Assembly: GCA_009733575.1 (NCBI GenBank)
Contig: ML769395.1
Coordinates: forward strand, 421,471 to 485,470
From: Gymnopus androsaceus JB14
Lineage: Eukaryota; Basidiomycota; Agaricomycetes; Agaricales; Omphalotaceae
Direction of reading: 5' to 3'
DNA length: 64,000 nucleotides
How positions within the stretch are numbered: position 1 is the first letter of the stretch; each line of letters opens with the position of its first letter. The notes beneath the pieces are model-generated. The model was given only the letters and a program-made list of their open reading frames with translations, did not search any database and was not told the origin of the DNA. Positions 10,600 through 21,143 of the stretch are shown one piece after another. A program made the position numbers and the translations under genes.

Positions 10600-11060
10600 C
10601 CGACTGTATGGTGAGCATGTAGTGACGAGCCATGTCGACCATTACTGCACCTTCCTCTGGCGCAGCAAGTACGCGGAGAGAATTGAAACCCGTCGGAGTG
10701 GAGCAATAAATTCGTGTTGTGGAGTGACTAGAAAAAAAACAAGGATGGTTTACGAATTTTTTTATCCAATGAGAACGTCCGGCGGCATGTTGACAAGCTG
10801 TGGAGTTCTTGTGAATGACACTGGTCGTTGAATGGAATTTGGAAATCCGTAACGTACTGAGTGAATTCCGAATTTTCGGGAGAGGATGAAACCAGAAATG
10901 GCAGACGGGCCAAGAAAGGACACCGAATTGAATAATGATGTAAAAACTTACCGAATCGAGATTGATTGCACGTCGAGATGGTGTTATGTTAATGTTGAAC
11001 ACGGGATTCTGGTCATGAGGTTATGTAGCTGGAGAAAATAGAGTCAACAGGAACTCTCCA
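10600..11060 (-). repeat. Class 1 distal promoter block of hydrophobin C
   Basis: On minus this block contains TTGCTCCACTCCGAC, ATTGGATAAAAAAATTCGTAAA and AAGAACTCCACAGCTTG in the same order as upstream of H (46300-46640) and I (59560-59880). The proximal part is also present upstream of D and E. It is likely regulatory DNA that moved with the gene; no coding frame is conserved. Confidence 0.65.
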
Positions 11061-11229
11061 AAACGAACAAGGGGAGTCATTAATCTCCAGACAACATCCG
11101 AGCAAACATTAAAAAATCAGCGGAGCAAGATGGTTTACCTTGTCAAGCGTCCCGGGTTCGCGGTATCGCAGGCTTTGATTTACCTTGATTTACGTTCAGA
11201 TGCGTGGCGTCGAGCGGCTGCTTTCGATT

Positions 11230-12900
11230 CTATGTTGGCAATGTGACATTGTAGAGTTCTTCTGTCATGATCAAGACTCGGTTGAGAAGAGAGGCCTCCA
11301 TCGTGTGAAACAAGCGTGAAACTGAATAACAAGACTCAGTTGAGAAGATGGATCGGAGGCTTCCATCGTGTGAATAAGAGTAAAATTGAATGCACTCACA
11401 CAGTCGCAATCTCATTGATTTTTAAATGGAGATATGTTAGGACCGGTAGTTGGACGCGTTCATGAACTGCTTGCCATATGCAAAGCTTACTGGCAAATGA
11501 CGAGCAAGACTGATCACTTGTGATATAATTCTACATAGAAGGAGAAGCCGTTTCGTTGACGACTTGACCTGTTTTCGTGCTAGGAAAGCATCGCAAAAAC
11601 GAAAAATGCGCTAAAGTCACGGTCAGGTGGCTTCGACTGATTCTAACGACTCGGATCTGAAGACCGTCGTGAAGAATGATGAATTTTTTGGGCTCAAGGA
11701 GAACCACAGCACTCGGTGTTGATTGGGAGTGTCCGAACTCCGAGTGAAGATTTGGAAACGACCCTACCTTTTCGCGAGAACACTGTATTTGGTACGCGTC
11801 CCAGAGGTCCCGTTCAACTGTAAAACCCATGGGCAGTCGGATCTTTGAGTCTTCAAAGGCCTTGAGGCAAGTTTTCGTTCAAACTGTTATGTCAAAGTGG
11901 AGTGTTAAATCGCAAGAAGCTTTGAAGGAAACGAGGCAGTGGGGACAGACCTTTACGACTTAGTGTGAGAAGCGGTTTATGTCTGACAAAAAGTCATACA
12001 TAGTTCTTACCTATTATTTCCAAAGATGAAACGGACATTAAGAAAGAAGTACCCTCTTTTGAAAGAGGGAACATAAATTGGATAGCCAATAGTTATTTTG
12101 GAGAAGACCTCGAAGAGCCTAGACGTTGAACAACTTTGAAGAACATCAGCTTCGAGATGAAACAATCGCGGTGATCACAAATGTACGGAATATAGAGGTT
12201 CCTGACCCCGGGCTCGGACTCGGGAGGCTATTCGGAGTATTGATTGCTAAAAGGCAAGCAAAGGCAACTATTGGTCACGGCAAGCTCGCGCCACCAACAG
12301 ATCTTGGAAAGGAAGCTGTATGTCCTTGGTACATACGTTTGGAAGTCCTTTCAGAGCGCGGTTGCGATTTCTGGAGGGTATAGTTGGATAGGCAGGCAGA
12401 AGGCAGCTGTATAGGAGGCTCACCAGGTGAAGGAGCGACGCATGCTACTCGGTAGTATGTACGTATGTTGAATTGAGCACCATCTGGCTAGCACCGTGAC
12501 GTCGCTGGGAATGCACAATACCAGCCTGGCTTGATTTCAGCTTGTTTGGGCGTTCTCTTTCCAGAAAGTGCATCCCTAAGAGTAAAATTAATGGGATATG
12601 ACAGATCAACATCAGGGAAGAGGTAAATTAAACGTTACATTTAATTAGGCATCCATGAAATTTTACCCTTATAGGAAGACCTCTGTGTTCCGTGGAGGTG
12701 CGAGGATGTCGTGGTGTCTAGGAAACTTTGCGTCCGAAAATATAGGGCCTCGAGGAATGGAGTCAGAACCAGAACCAGCTCTTCCAAGATTCTCGTTCTT
12801 CTAGGCGCATTTGACTTGAGAATATTCAACGGAAAAAGGAAAAGCAATCCAAACGTACCAAATACATGCCAGTGAAACACTTGACCAGAGGCCAGAACTG
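11230..12900 (-). pseudogene. Inverted copy of the ARL-like GTPase relic block
   Basis: Read on minus, this stretch is collinear with 44560-45950 and, apart from a large insertion, with 56160-59250. Landmarks are GGTCAAGTCGTCAACGAAACG, CTTTGCATATGGCAAGCAG, TTTCGGACGCAAAGTTTCCTAG and AAGGGTAAAATTTCATGGATG. In the sister copy at 45400 the matching region encodes a decayed small-GTPase P-loop (KIRLLIVGLDN). Here no long frame survives. It lies upstream of hydrophobin C in the same relative position as the copies before H and I. Confidence 0.6.
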
Positions 12901-13330
12901 GCAGATAACAGAGTTAGACTCAGCAGTACTAGACTCAGCAAGAAGTTCCATCTTGAACGCTACCCACAATGTGCGTTATTTTTATTTGGTACAGACTTTC
13001 CTCACATCTCCTGGCCGTGGTACGCGTCGAAGAGGCAGGTACTAGTATTAGTGAGCTGCCCTGAACTGAGTACACGTGGTGGCAAGTACCGCCGGCGCCG
13101 CTTTCGGATCCGCAGGTCAGGCCCGTCAGGGCGCCCAAGCCCAAGCTATACGCTCTGACTACCAACTTGCACAGATACTTACCTGTGTTCGGTCCAACCA
13201 TTGGATTAAAGGCAGTTTCTCTAGGCTGAAAAGGAATAGAGGTATGAAAGCAGAGAATCAAAGGGACTTTCTTTGACTCATTTCGACTAGGCTTGTGTCC
13301 GCGGGTGTAGTTTCGAGTCAACATTCTGTT
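12901..13330. other. Intergenic stretch before the tRNA ligase gene
   Basis: Frames exist on both strands at 13076-13276 (plus) and 12935-13453 (minus) but show no family motif. An intron-like GTAAGT at about 13183 on minus hints at an unrecognised minus-strand gene end. Nothing more can be supported. Confidence 0.3.
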
Positions 13331-13337
13331 TATAAAA
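13331..13337 (+). promoter_or_regulatory. TATA box of the tRNA ligase gene
   Basis: TATAAAA lies 85 nt before the ATG at 13416, which has a favourable CTAAAATGCC context. This supports 13416 as the start in spite of the frame problem in the first codons. Confidence 0.5.
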
Positions 13338-13415
13338 GGCTTCCTGTACACGGGAGGCTTTCGCCTATCCCTTTTGACTGGCGTCAGAACTAAAACGCGA
13401 CAATTCTCTACTAAA

Positions 13416-16078
13416 ATGCCTTCTAACAAACTCGGAATTCCCCACCCCGCCACGAAAAGCGAAGACTTCTGATCTTATCACCGATCTGTTAAAATTATCC
13501 AAAAATGCTCCCAAGTTGGTCAAGTCGAGCGAGTATGCTGCTCCTGCGGATCCAGAGCTGACAGTCAGGAGCTGGAAGATGAATGAGCACAAGTATTACG
13601 ACGTTCCATCTCCATTTCCCTCGCTGGCGAGAGGCGTTTTTTCAATGGAAGTTGAGGGTGGCTCACTTCGGATTGTGGCCAGAGGTTATGACAAGTTTTT
13701 CAATATCGGAGAAGTCCCTTGGACTACGGTATGCACTGTTCACCTTGGTCTTTTCTATCTTTGCTAAGTACTATCATGCAGTGGCCCTCTCTCAAAATGC
13801 ATACCGCCGCACCTTATACCCTTTCGCTGAAATCCAACGGCTGCATCATTTTCATCGGCGCGCTTACCCCAGAAAAACTTGTCATTACTTCTAAACATTC
13901 CATTGGTCCGGTTGCAGGCGCAGAGAAAAGCCACGCGCAGGCGGGCGAAGAGTGGCTGAGAAAGTACTTCCATGAGAAAGGGCGAACTGAAGCCGAATTT
14001 GCAAAAACCCTATGGGATAACAACTGGACTGCTATTGCAGAGGTACTTATCCTCACTGAGATTTATTCTTTCTCTCTTTGACGTTATCGAGGCAGCTTTG
14101 CGACGACTCATTTGAAGAACACGTTCTTGCTTATCCTCCACACCTTACCGGACTTCATCTTCATGGACTCAACACCTGCACCAAAGCGTTCAACACCCTT
14201 CCACACTCTACCATCGATGAATTTGCCGCTGAATGGGGCTTCATCAAAACCGAATCCGTCATTTTCAACTCTATCGAGGAAGTCCAGGACTTCACCAACG
14301 AGGTTAGCAAAACTCAGCACTGGAATGGTCAGGCTGTCGAGGGCTTTGTTGTCAGAACCCACGTCACTACACCTCCGACTGGTAAGGAAAACGACCGAGG
14401 GAAGTCTCCGTACAATCCAGGCTCGACTTTCTTCTTCAAGGTGAAATTCGACGAGCCTTACCTCATGTATCGCGACTGGCGCGAAGTCACAAAGGGCCTT
14501 CTGTCCGCGTACGCAAAGGGCTCGAAAGTCGCTAAAGCTCTTGAAAACAGTATCCCTCGGAACAAGATGAAGCGACCAGAGACCCAAGTTTACGCGCGAT
14601 GGGTCATTGGAGAGATCTTGCGCGATCCCGAATCTTTCAAGGATTTTTCCAAGGGAAAGGGAATTATAGCTACCAGGGAGAGGTTCCTGCAGTGGCTAGA
14701 GAGCGACAAGGGGGAACGGGACAAATCATCTGATAATGATGGTAAAGACGGTGAAGACGCGGCCGATGATGAGGAGGTCCAAAAGAAAGGACAGGTGGGG
14801 TCACGATTTGGAAAAACCGTGATTGTTCCGATTGCAATCCCTGGTTGCGGTGAGTACATTTATCCGAACTGTGACCTGATGCTTATGATGAATCTTTTCA
14901 TAGGTAAAACCAGCGTTGCAGTCGCCCTGACCCACATTTTTGGCTTTGGTCACACCCAAAGTGACGACGTACATGTCAAAAGAGCTGCACCCGTCTTCGT
15001 GAAAAAGGTTCAACAACTACTAACAAGTCATGATGTAGTAATTGCAGACAAGTGTGTGATACGTTTGAGAAATCCTTTATTTTTTCTGACGAACCATCGT
15101 AACAGAAACAATCACCTCCGTCAACACCGTACTGCCCTCCGTGATCTCGTGAAGAAATCTAAACCTCCTGTCCGTCTCCTCGCCCTCAACTGGTCTCTCT
15201 CTTCTTACCCACAAAGCACCGTCCACCGCATTTGTGGAGATCGTGTCCTCTCTCGAGGAGAGAATCATCAGACTCTCAGAGCCGACGTCTCCAATACTCG
15301 GGCACACGAAGACGTCGTATGGATGTTCATCACCCAAACCGAGGAAATAGCACCTGCAGAGGTAGACGCTATCATTGACATGGATCTCGAGGAAGATTTT
15401 CCCTCTGCAGTCCAGCGCGCCGTCGATGGCATCTGCAAAGAGCTAGATCTCCCCAAGCCCTCTCCCGAAAAGATCCAGGAGGGTATCGAGAAGGCTCTTG
15501 GATATAAACCCTCCAGCAAGAAGAAGGAGGAATCGAATAAGAAACCCGCTGGTCCGAGATACTTCGGTATCCTCCCCGAGGTGAACTTGGAGCAGGTGTT
15601 GACAAGTGTGTTCGGTCAATCTCTGAAGACATACTCGTTGTGGATGCATTTGAAGCTGAACAAGCGGGTTACACAGCGTCCGCACATCACCGTCGTCCAC
15701 CAAAAGGCACTTCCGCAAGAAATCGAGCTTTGGGAGCGGTGCATGGGTTTGCATGCTTCCTCGAATCCACCCATGTTCGAATTTAAGCTCGGACATGTCC
15801 TGTGGAACGACAGAATCATGGCTATCGCAGTTGAAGATTTCAAGCTTATTCCTGGTTCTGATTCAACGCAGATGGGAACCGAGTTTGTTGAGAAACTTGC
15901 GGAAGAAATTAGGAACAGGTTGCATATTACGGTTGGAACAAAGGATGCGTCGGTGCAGCCAGTGGAAGCGAAGACCCTGGTAGAGAACTGGAGGGCAGGG
16001 GAAACGGAAGGGCTGCAGATAGCGGAAATTCCTGAGGATATTATGGTCCGTGGAAGGATCAAAGGCTTGATGGGCTAG
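13416..16078 (+). CDS. TRL1: Fungal tRNA ligase Trl1 (ligase, kinase and phosphodiesterase)
   Basis: Five exons are read: about 13416-13728, 13782-14042, 14096-14849, 14904-15051 and 15106-16078, roughly 815 residues, matching the usual fungal length. The enzyme heals and seals tRNA halves after intron removal and splices HAC1-type mRNA. The N-terminal ligase domain has the nucleotidyl-lysine motif KSNG (13830-13841). The polynucleotide-kinase P-loop GCGKTSVA is split by the fourth intron. The C-terminal cyclic phosphodiesterase has two HxT motifs, HITVVH (15683) and HITVGT (15923). The first codons after ATG 13416 (MPSNKLGIPHP) run into TGA at 13470 in that frame, while the conserved chain (DLITDLLKLSKNAP) continues in another. 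One base in the C-rich stretch near 13435-13455 would reconcile them. There is no usable GT for an intron there. Either the assembly has an indel or the start lies elsewhere. Confidence 0.95.
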
Positions 16079-16133
16079 TTGGAAGTGCAAAACTGTGCAT
16101 CGAGCGAAGAAGTACTAATAATTTTGTAGCATA

Positions 16134-17180
16134 TTGCATCAACCCAACTTCATATTTACACATACCTTCTCTACTAATTGCATTTTGTCTACTCAATTCC
16201 GAATTGAAAACGAAGCCACGGCTCGGAAGAGTACTGCACTGAAACGGCAGGCGAAATCGAGCGTGACGCTTCTTGCTCGTCGAAAAAGACTGTTCAACAG
16301 ATCATTATTATCAGCTTCTACCGCAATTTGCGCCACTGAAAAGTTCTTGAAAGCAATCTTTCCACTTGTTGCGCCACTACTGTTTAGGACCGTACGAATC
16401 GTCCTCCATGGAACTCAGCTTCGCCGAACAGACAATTCACTTGTTCATCCAGACAGCTGACACGAAAGGCGCGCACGAGTCTTTTTCCCTGTTCGAGGGA
16501 TGAATCTATTCTATAAACGACATGGGGGAAGGGTAAAAGTTTCCCCTTTGGTCAGATTAATTAAGGTATTGTTATGTTTTAGGAATTGCCTGGGTCTCTC
16601 GTTATTGCTGTTTCGACTTCAGGTTTAACGGAGTTTTAAAAGACTCGAAAACTTGGCTCGCGGTCATTCACTTGGCATGAGGTCAACAGATTGCCTTGAT
16701 GCTTTATGCTGAATTCTTGCTGAATTCAGTCATTTGGGCAGATGTCGATGGACTCTTTTCATTTACCCCGAAAGCGAAGCTCCGCTGGCAACAAACGCTC
16801 TTACTTTCAACGTTGAGGAGTATGTACCAAGCTAGTTTCCCCAAGCCGCAGCACGCTGATGCGTCGAAAGTGTATCTCGAGAATTTCATGTTTTTCTCCA
16901 ATGTCCATGCGACTTTCGGTTTTCATTCGAAAGCCATGACGTCCGAAATCTCGAGAATTAAAAACACCGTTGACAAGATCCAGTCATGAAAGGCCTCACA
17001 GTAATTCCAGGTTCATCAGTTCTCCCGCTTCCGCTTCGAAATATCTTTTTTCAAGGACAGTGACATGAATTTGGCTTTCCAGTTGCTGTATATTTTGTTG
17101 CTCCACTCCGACAGCTCTCAATTCTCTCCGTGTACTTTCTACGCGAGATGAAGGTACAGTAGTGGTCAACATGGTTCGTC
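16134..17180. repeat. Upstream block of hydrophobin D
   Basis: This block is collinear with 19180-20100 upstream of hydrophobin E. Shared landmarks are TTGCGCCACT, AATCGATTCTATAAACG-like, GGGTAAAAGTTTCCC, TCTCTCGTTATTGCTGT and CGAAAGCGAAGCTCCG. The proximal part (TTGCTCCACTCCGACAGCT onward) is also shared with C, H and I. No conserved coding frame is seen. Confidence 0.7.
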
Positions 17181-17209
17181 ATTGTATGCTCACCATACAG
17201 TCGGCAAAG

Positions 17210-17215
17210 TATAAA
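17210..17215 (+). promoter_or_regulatory. TATA box of hydrophobin D
   Basis: TATAAA within GGCAAAGTATAAAGACTCTT, 91 nt before the ATG; class 1 promoter. Confidence 0.75.
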
Positions 17216-17300
17216 GACTCTTGCAAACTCGACCGGGATTCCTCACTCGAACAACCGTCGTTCAAGTACTCAGTTCTCTCTACTCAGCCCTCTCCTCATC

Positions 17301-17744
17301 ATGCAGTTCAAACTTGCTTTTGTCTCCGCCGCCCTTGCTACTCTTGCAGCTGCTACACCTACTCTCCGCAATGAGCCAGCTAGCTCCTGCACCACTGGGC
17401 CTGTTCAGTGCTGCAACACCGTCGAGCCCGCCTCTAGCTCTGCGGCTGCCGGTCTCCTTGGACTTCTAGGCATCGTTGTCCAGGACTTGACCGTTGCTGT
17501 CGGTATTACTTGTTCCCCCATCACCGTCATTGGCGCTGGTGGCAGTGGCTGGTAAGTTTCTCTCCGCATGTATGCATCTGACCACATACTCATCTTCTCA
17601 TAGCTCTGCCCAAGCTGTCTGCTGTGAGGACAACAGCCATGGTACGATCTTCCCTCCAGTCTCTTTTGACCGATTTCGCTCGATTCTAATGCATCCTCAT
17701 TAGGCACTCTCATTTCTATTGGCTGTGTTCCTGTTACTCTTTGA
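17301..17744 (+). CDS. Class I hydrophobin (locus D)
   Basis: Exons 17301-17551, 17604-17641 and 17704-17744 give 109 residues. The eight cysteines keep the spacing seen in A. It differs from its tandem partner E around the central region ([16 protein letters not shown] against ASTESATDPTAAGILS), so the two are not recent identical copies even though their flanks align. Exon 3 starts GC, giving [10 protein letters not shown] where most copies have [11 protein letters not shown] shares this variant. The second intron donor is GTACGA. The C-terminus is CVPVTL. Confidence 0.94.
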
Positions 17745-18145
17745 ACACAAGTGGAAATTATGGCGGCTCACCCGCGAGCTCAACTGCGATGATCCAGCGG
17801 AAAAGAAATTGCCAATATTGTTGGTAGCTGGGATGCGATCTATTATTTCCATGGGCGGTTAATAGTATTCTATGTTAATTATAATGTGATGGCGCTTCTC
17901 TGCTGGAAAACATCTTCAAAATCCAGCTTGTATGAACTCTGAGTCGTCGAATGAACTCTTACAGGCAGAAACGAAAGCTTGTACGCTTCGCCGAGGCCCC
18001 CCCATCTGAAACTACGGATTGCTTAATTTAATTTCAAAGTTATTCCTTGTACATGTACTCATTCTTAGCATTCAATTCCTACGTATCCATTCCGACAAAA
18101 AATCAAGTATAGCGAAACATATGATATATCAACTCATTCCTAGCT
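17745..18145. repeat. 3' flank of hydrophobin D (type 1)
   Basis: Matches the 3' flank of E (20679-21090) and, more weakly, H (47213-47400): GGAAATTATGGCGGCTCA, GAGCTCAACTG and CCATTAATAGTA-like landmarks, in the same order. No gene. Confidence 0.6.
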
Positions 18146-18270
18146 TCTTAAGTATAACGTATCCTGGGCGAAGATAATGTCCTTGAATGATAGTGGTACT
18201 CTACGAGCCCTGATTGGAATCGAGCAGACTGTAATGGATGGGATACATGAATACAATGAGGAAAGGTAGT
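18146..18270 (-). pseudogene. ATG18 last-exon fragment
   Basis: CTTAAGTATAACGTATCC... to GAATCGAGCAGACT parallels 21096-21190, the 3' end of the ATG18 gene, including a decayed version of its last exon. It shows that the D unit once extended into an ATG18 copy. Confidence 0.65.
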
Positions 18271-18845
18271 GAAATACTGTAGTAGTATTACGAGCGAGCT
18301 GTGCAGTAACGCATAACGCGACGCATCTGAACTCTTAAAATTTCCAATCTGTAATGCGTAATGCGAGGGTCTGAACTGGGTATTTGCCAAATCGTGATGC
18401 TATTAAATTTTCCTATTTCTGGCTGTAGAAATCAAAATTTTTTCGTGAACCATGCATAACTACTCTACTAAACTAACCTATTAGATAACTTAAGCTTTTC
18501 CTTTTCTGCCCCCTCTTCTTCCAGAGCATGAGTCTTAGCACCATCGTCAGTGAAATCCCAATCTTAGCTAGGTGTTTTGAAGCCCAGCATCGCACAGATT
18601 GTGAGATGTTTCGCAAGTAAAAGGGTATTTTCAATTGACATCTTTTGGAAGATGGAACGCTCGCTTACTGGCTTTGTGCTGGGCTGGAGTTGCTCTATCC
18701 CGTAGTAGAATGGCAAGATTTTAAGTCATTGATTCTTGCTGTCACTGTCGAGCGCGTTCAACGCGCCTGAACCTGCCTGAACTCCATGCGCGTACGCATC
18801 ATGATGCGGACTGAATCGGAGGCATAACGCTAAATATGGATGAAC
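18271..18845. other. Sequence splitting the ATG18 relic
   Basis: About 575 nt separate the two ATG18-derived pieces (18146-18270 and 18850-19185), which are adjacent in the real gene. It has no long frame, is A/T rich in its first part, and shows no clear terminal inverted repeats. It may be an insertion. Confidence 0.4.
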
Positions 18846-18849
18846 GCTC

Positions 18850-19185
18850 GGTCGCCTGTACCGCTTCATCAATGAGTGCTCGCCTCCGTTTTCTAGGTCG
18901 ATGTTGTACTAACCTTCAAATGATGATCATGACCTGAGGCATTGTTCTACAAGGCGTCAAATGATTATCAAACCCGCAACAAGGCAGAGATAAAGTTGCT
19001 CGAGCCATGTACCCGCTCAGAGCCACTGAACACCGAGCACCATGGCACTTGTCGGGAGTCGCAAAAATGCGAAATCTCGAGACGGCTCCCACACCTCCTT
19101 AGCCTATTCGGCAAATACCCCCATGAAATGCGAAAGGCTTTTTATGACCTCCTTCGCAAGCTTGAACATATCTCTACTGCTTAAT
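18850..19185 (-). pseudogene. ATG18 3' fragment
   Basis: Collinear with 21242-21580 of the ATG18 gene: CTCGCCTCCGTTTTCTAGGTC, GAGGCATTGTTCTACAAGGCG, CACTTGTCGGGAG and GCGAAAGGCTTTTT. It covers the part of the gene encoding the end of the WD-repeat domain, with frame-breaking changes. No upstream exons are present. Confidence 0.75.
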
Positions 19186-20110
19186 TGCATTCTCTGCTCG
19201 AATCGAAAACGAATTCACAGGAAAATCGTCCATCGTGACGCCTCTGATGCCTACTTTGCTCGTCGAAGACTTTTCAGATCGTATCATCAGCTTCTACTGC
19301 ATTTTGCGCCACTAAAAAGTTCACTTTTCGCGCCACTACTCGACTTTAGGACCCTACAAATTGTAAGTATTCAAATGAGTACAATTCGTCGCAGACAGCT
19401 GACACGAAACGCGCGCGCATGAGCTTTCCCTCCGTGTTCGAAATTTGAATCGATTCTATAAACGCCTTGGAGGAGGGTAAAAGTTTCCCTTTTGGGAATA
19501 AGTACGTATGAATTTGCTGAGTCTCTCGTTATTGCTGTCAGATTCGACCTCACGTTTGCCTTTAACGGATTTTCAAACGACTCAAAAAATCTTGGCTCGT
19601 TGTCATTCACTTTTGGTATGAACAGATTGCTTTGTGTTGTATTCAATCATTTTGGCAGATGTAGGTATTCATTTACTTCGAAAGCGAAGCTCCGACCGAG
19701 CTGGTTTGCTACCCAAGCGCTGAAGCTTTCTGATTACTTTTTTTTACATCGATCGCGATCGAACCCGTTGCAAGGAGGATTTTCATCCGATGTTGCGGCT
19801 TTAGGATTCGAAAGTCATGACGTCCGAAATCTCGGTGACAGAAAACACCGTTGACAAGGTTGGTCATGAGGAGAAGCCTGAAGAAGCCTGAAGAAGCCTC
19901 ACAGTAATTCCAGCCAGGTCCATCAGTTCTCCCGCTTCCGAATATTCCTTGTTGCAAGATTTATTAAACTTTGACAATGACATGACTTTCACTTTCCACT
20001 TACTGCATAGCACGATTTTGTTAGATTTTGTTGCTCCACTCCGACAGCTTTCAATTCTAGCCGTGTGCTTGCTACACGAGAGGAAGGTACAGTAATGGTT
20101 GACATGGCTC
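19186..20110. repeat. Upstream block of hydrophobin E
   Basis: Second copy of the block at 16134-17180, with the same order of landmarks. Contains GATTTTGTTGCTCCACTCCGACAGCTTTC and GACATGGCTCGTCATTG before the TATA box. No gene. Confidence 0.7.
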
Positions 20111-20142
20111 GTCATTGCATGCACACCATACAGTCGGCAAAG

Positions 20143-20148
20143 TATAAA
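20143..20148 (+). promoter_or_regulatory. TATA box of hydrophobin E
   Basis: TATAAA within GGCAAAGTATAAAGACTCTT, 98 nt before the ATG; class 1 promoter. Confidence 0.75.
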
Positions 20149-20240
20149 GACTCTTGCGAGCTCGACAGTGATACCTCACTCGAACAACTAGCAGCCGTCG
20201 TTCAGGTACTCAGTTCTCTCTACTCAACTCTTCACTCATC

Positions 20241-20678
20241 ATGCAGTTCAAACTTGCTTTTGTCTCCGCCACCCTCGCTACTCTTGCGGTCGCCACACCT
20301 ACTCTCCGCGGCGAGCCAGCTAGCTCCTGCACCACTGGCCCTATTCAGTGCTGCGCCTCTACTGAGTCCGCCACTGACCCTACCGCTGCCGGGATCCTTT
20401 CCCTTCTTGGCATCGTCGTTCAAGGCGTGGACGTCCTTGTTGGTCTTACTTGCTCCCCCATCACCGTCATCGGCGCTGGTGACAGCAGCTGGTAAGTTCT
20501 ATAGACCTGTGCGCATCAGAATACATACTCATTCTCTCGTAGCTCTGCCCAAGCTGTCTGCTGTCAGGACAACAGCCACGGTATGATCTTGCATCTTCGA
20601 CCGATTTCGCTCGATTCTGATGCTTCTCTCTCATTAGGTGGACTCATTTCTATTGGCTGTGCTCCTGTTACACTTTGA
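20241..20678 (+). CDS. Class I hydrophobin (locus E)
   Basis: Exons 20241-20491, 20543-20580 and 20638-20678 give 109 residues. Signal peptide and N-terminus follow the group ([13 protein letters not shown]), with FVSATLATLAVA in place of [12 protein letters not shown]. The central region (ESATDPTAAGILSLLGIVVQ, then [10 protein letters not shown]) resembles F and G more than its tandem neighbour D, although its promoter is class 1 and its third block is TCSPITVIG as in A-D. The C-terminus is CAPVTL, as in G. This is mosaic ancestry within one small gene. All eight cysteines are present. Confidence 0.94.
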
Positions 20679-21140
20679 ATACAAGTGGAAATTACGGCGT
20701 CTCAGCCCCGAGCTCAACTGTGATGATCTAGCGGAAATTACCTATAGTTGCTGGGAGCTGGGATGCTATCTATCATCTCCATAGGCCATTAATAGTAATT
20801 TATGTTAATTATAGCATGATTGAGCTTTTTGGGAAATATCACGAACATCCATAATTTGAATTGACTCTGAGTGGTCGAATAAACTCCTAAGGGAAGAAAC
20901 AAAAGCTCGTAAGATACGCTTTGCCCTGCGCCAGCACGTGTCCCGCTAGCATCGTATGTAATCATTCCGAATTTACGAAACGTAGTGAAACTTCAAAAAT
21001 ATTAAAAATATTATGAATTATCTCATTGTTAAGGCATTCCATTTCCATCCTAATCCTCCAAGTATGGCTAAACATGTCAAGTGATTACTAGTGTCTTAAG
21101 TATAACGTATCCCAGACGAAGATAATGTCCTTGATTGATA
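20679..21140. repeat. 3' flank of hydrophobin E (type 1) up to ATG18
   Basis: Parallels the flank of D. From about 21096 on it is the 3' UTR of the convergent ATG18 gene. No other gene is seen. Confidence 0.6.
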
Positions 21141-21143
21141 ATG

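Noticed and set aside
12126..12383. 85-codon plus frame in the inverted relic block
   Set aside because: No counterpart frame survives in the sister copies before H and I, and there is no ATG start.
13076..13276. Cysteine-containing minus frame (GLTCGSESGAGGTC) near 13100
   Set aside because: At first it resembles the hydrophobin C4-C5 region, but no CC pairs or DNS block exist on either side.
20065..20586. 173-codon plus frame overlapping hydrophobin E
   Set aside because: It runs in another frame through promoter, exon 1 and intron; lacks the signal peptide and cysteine pattern.
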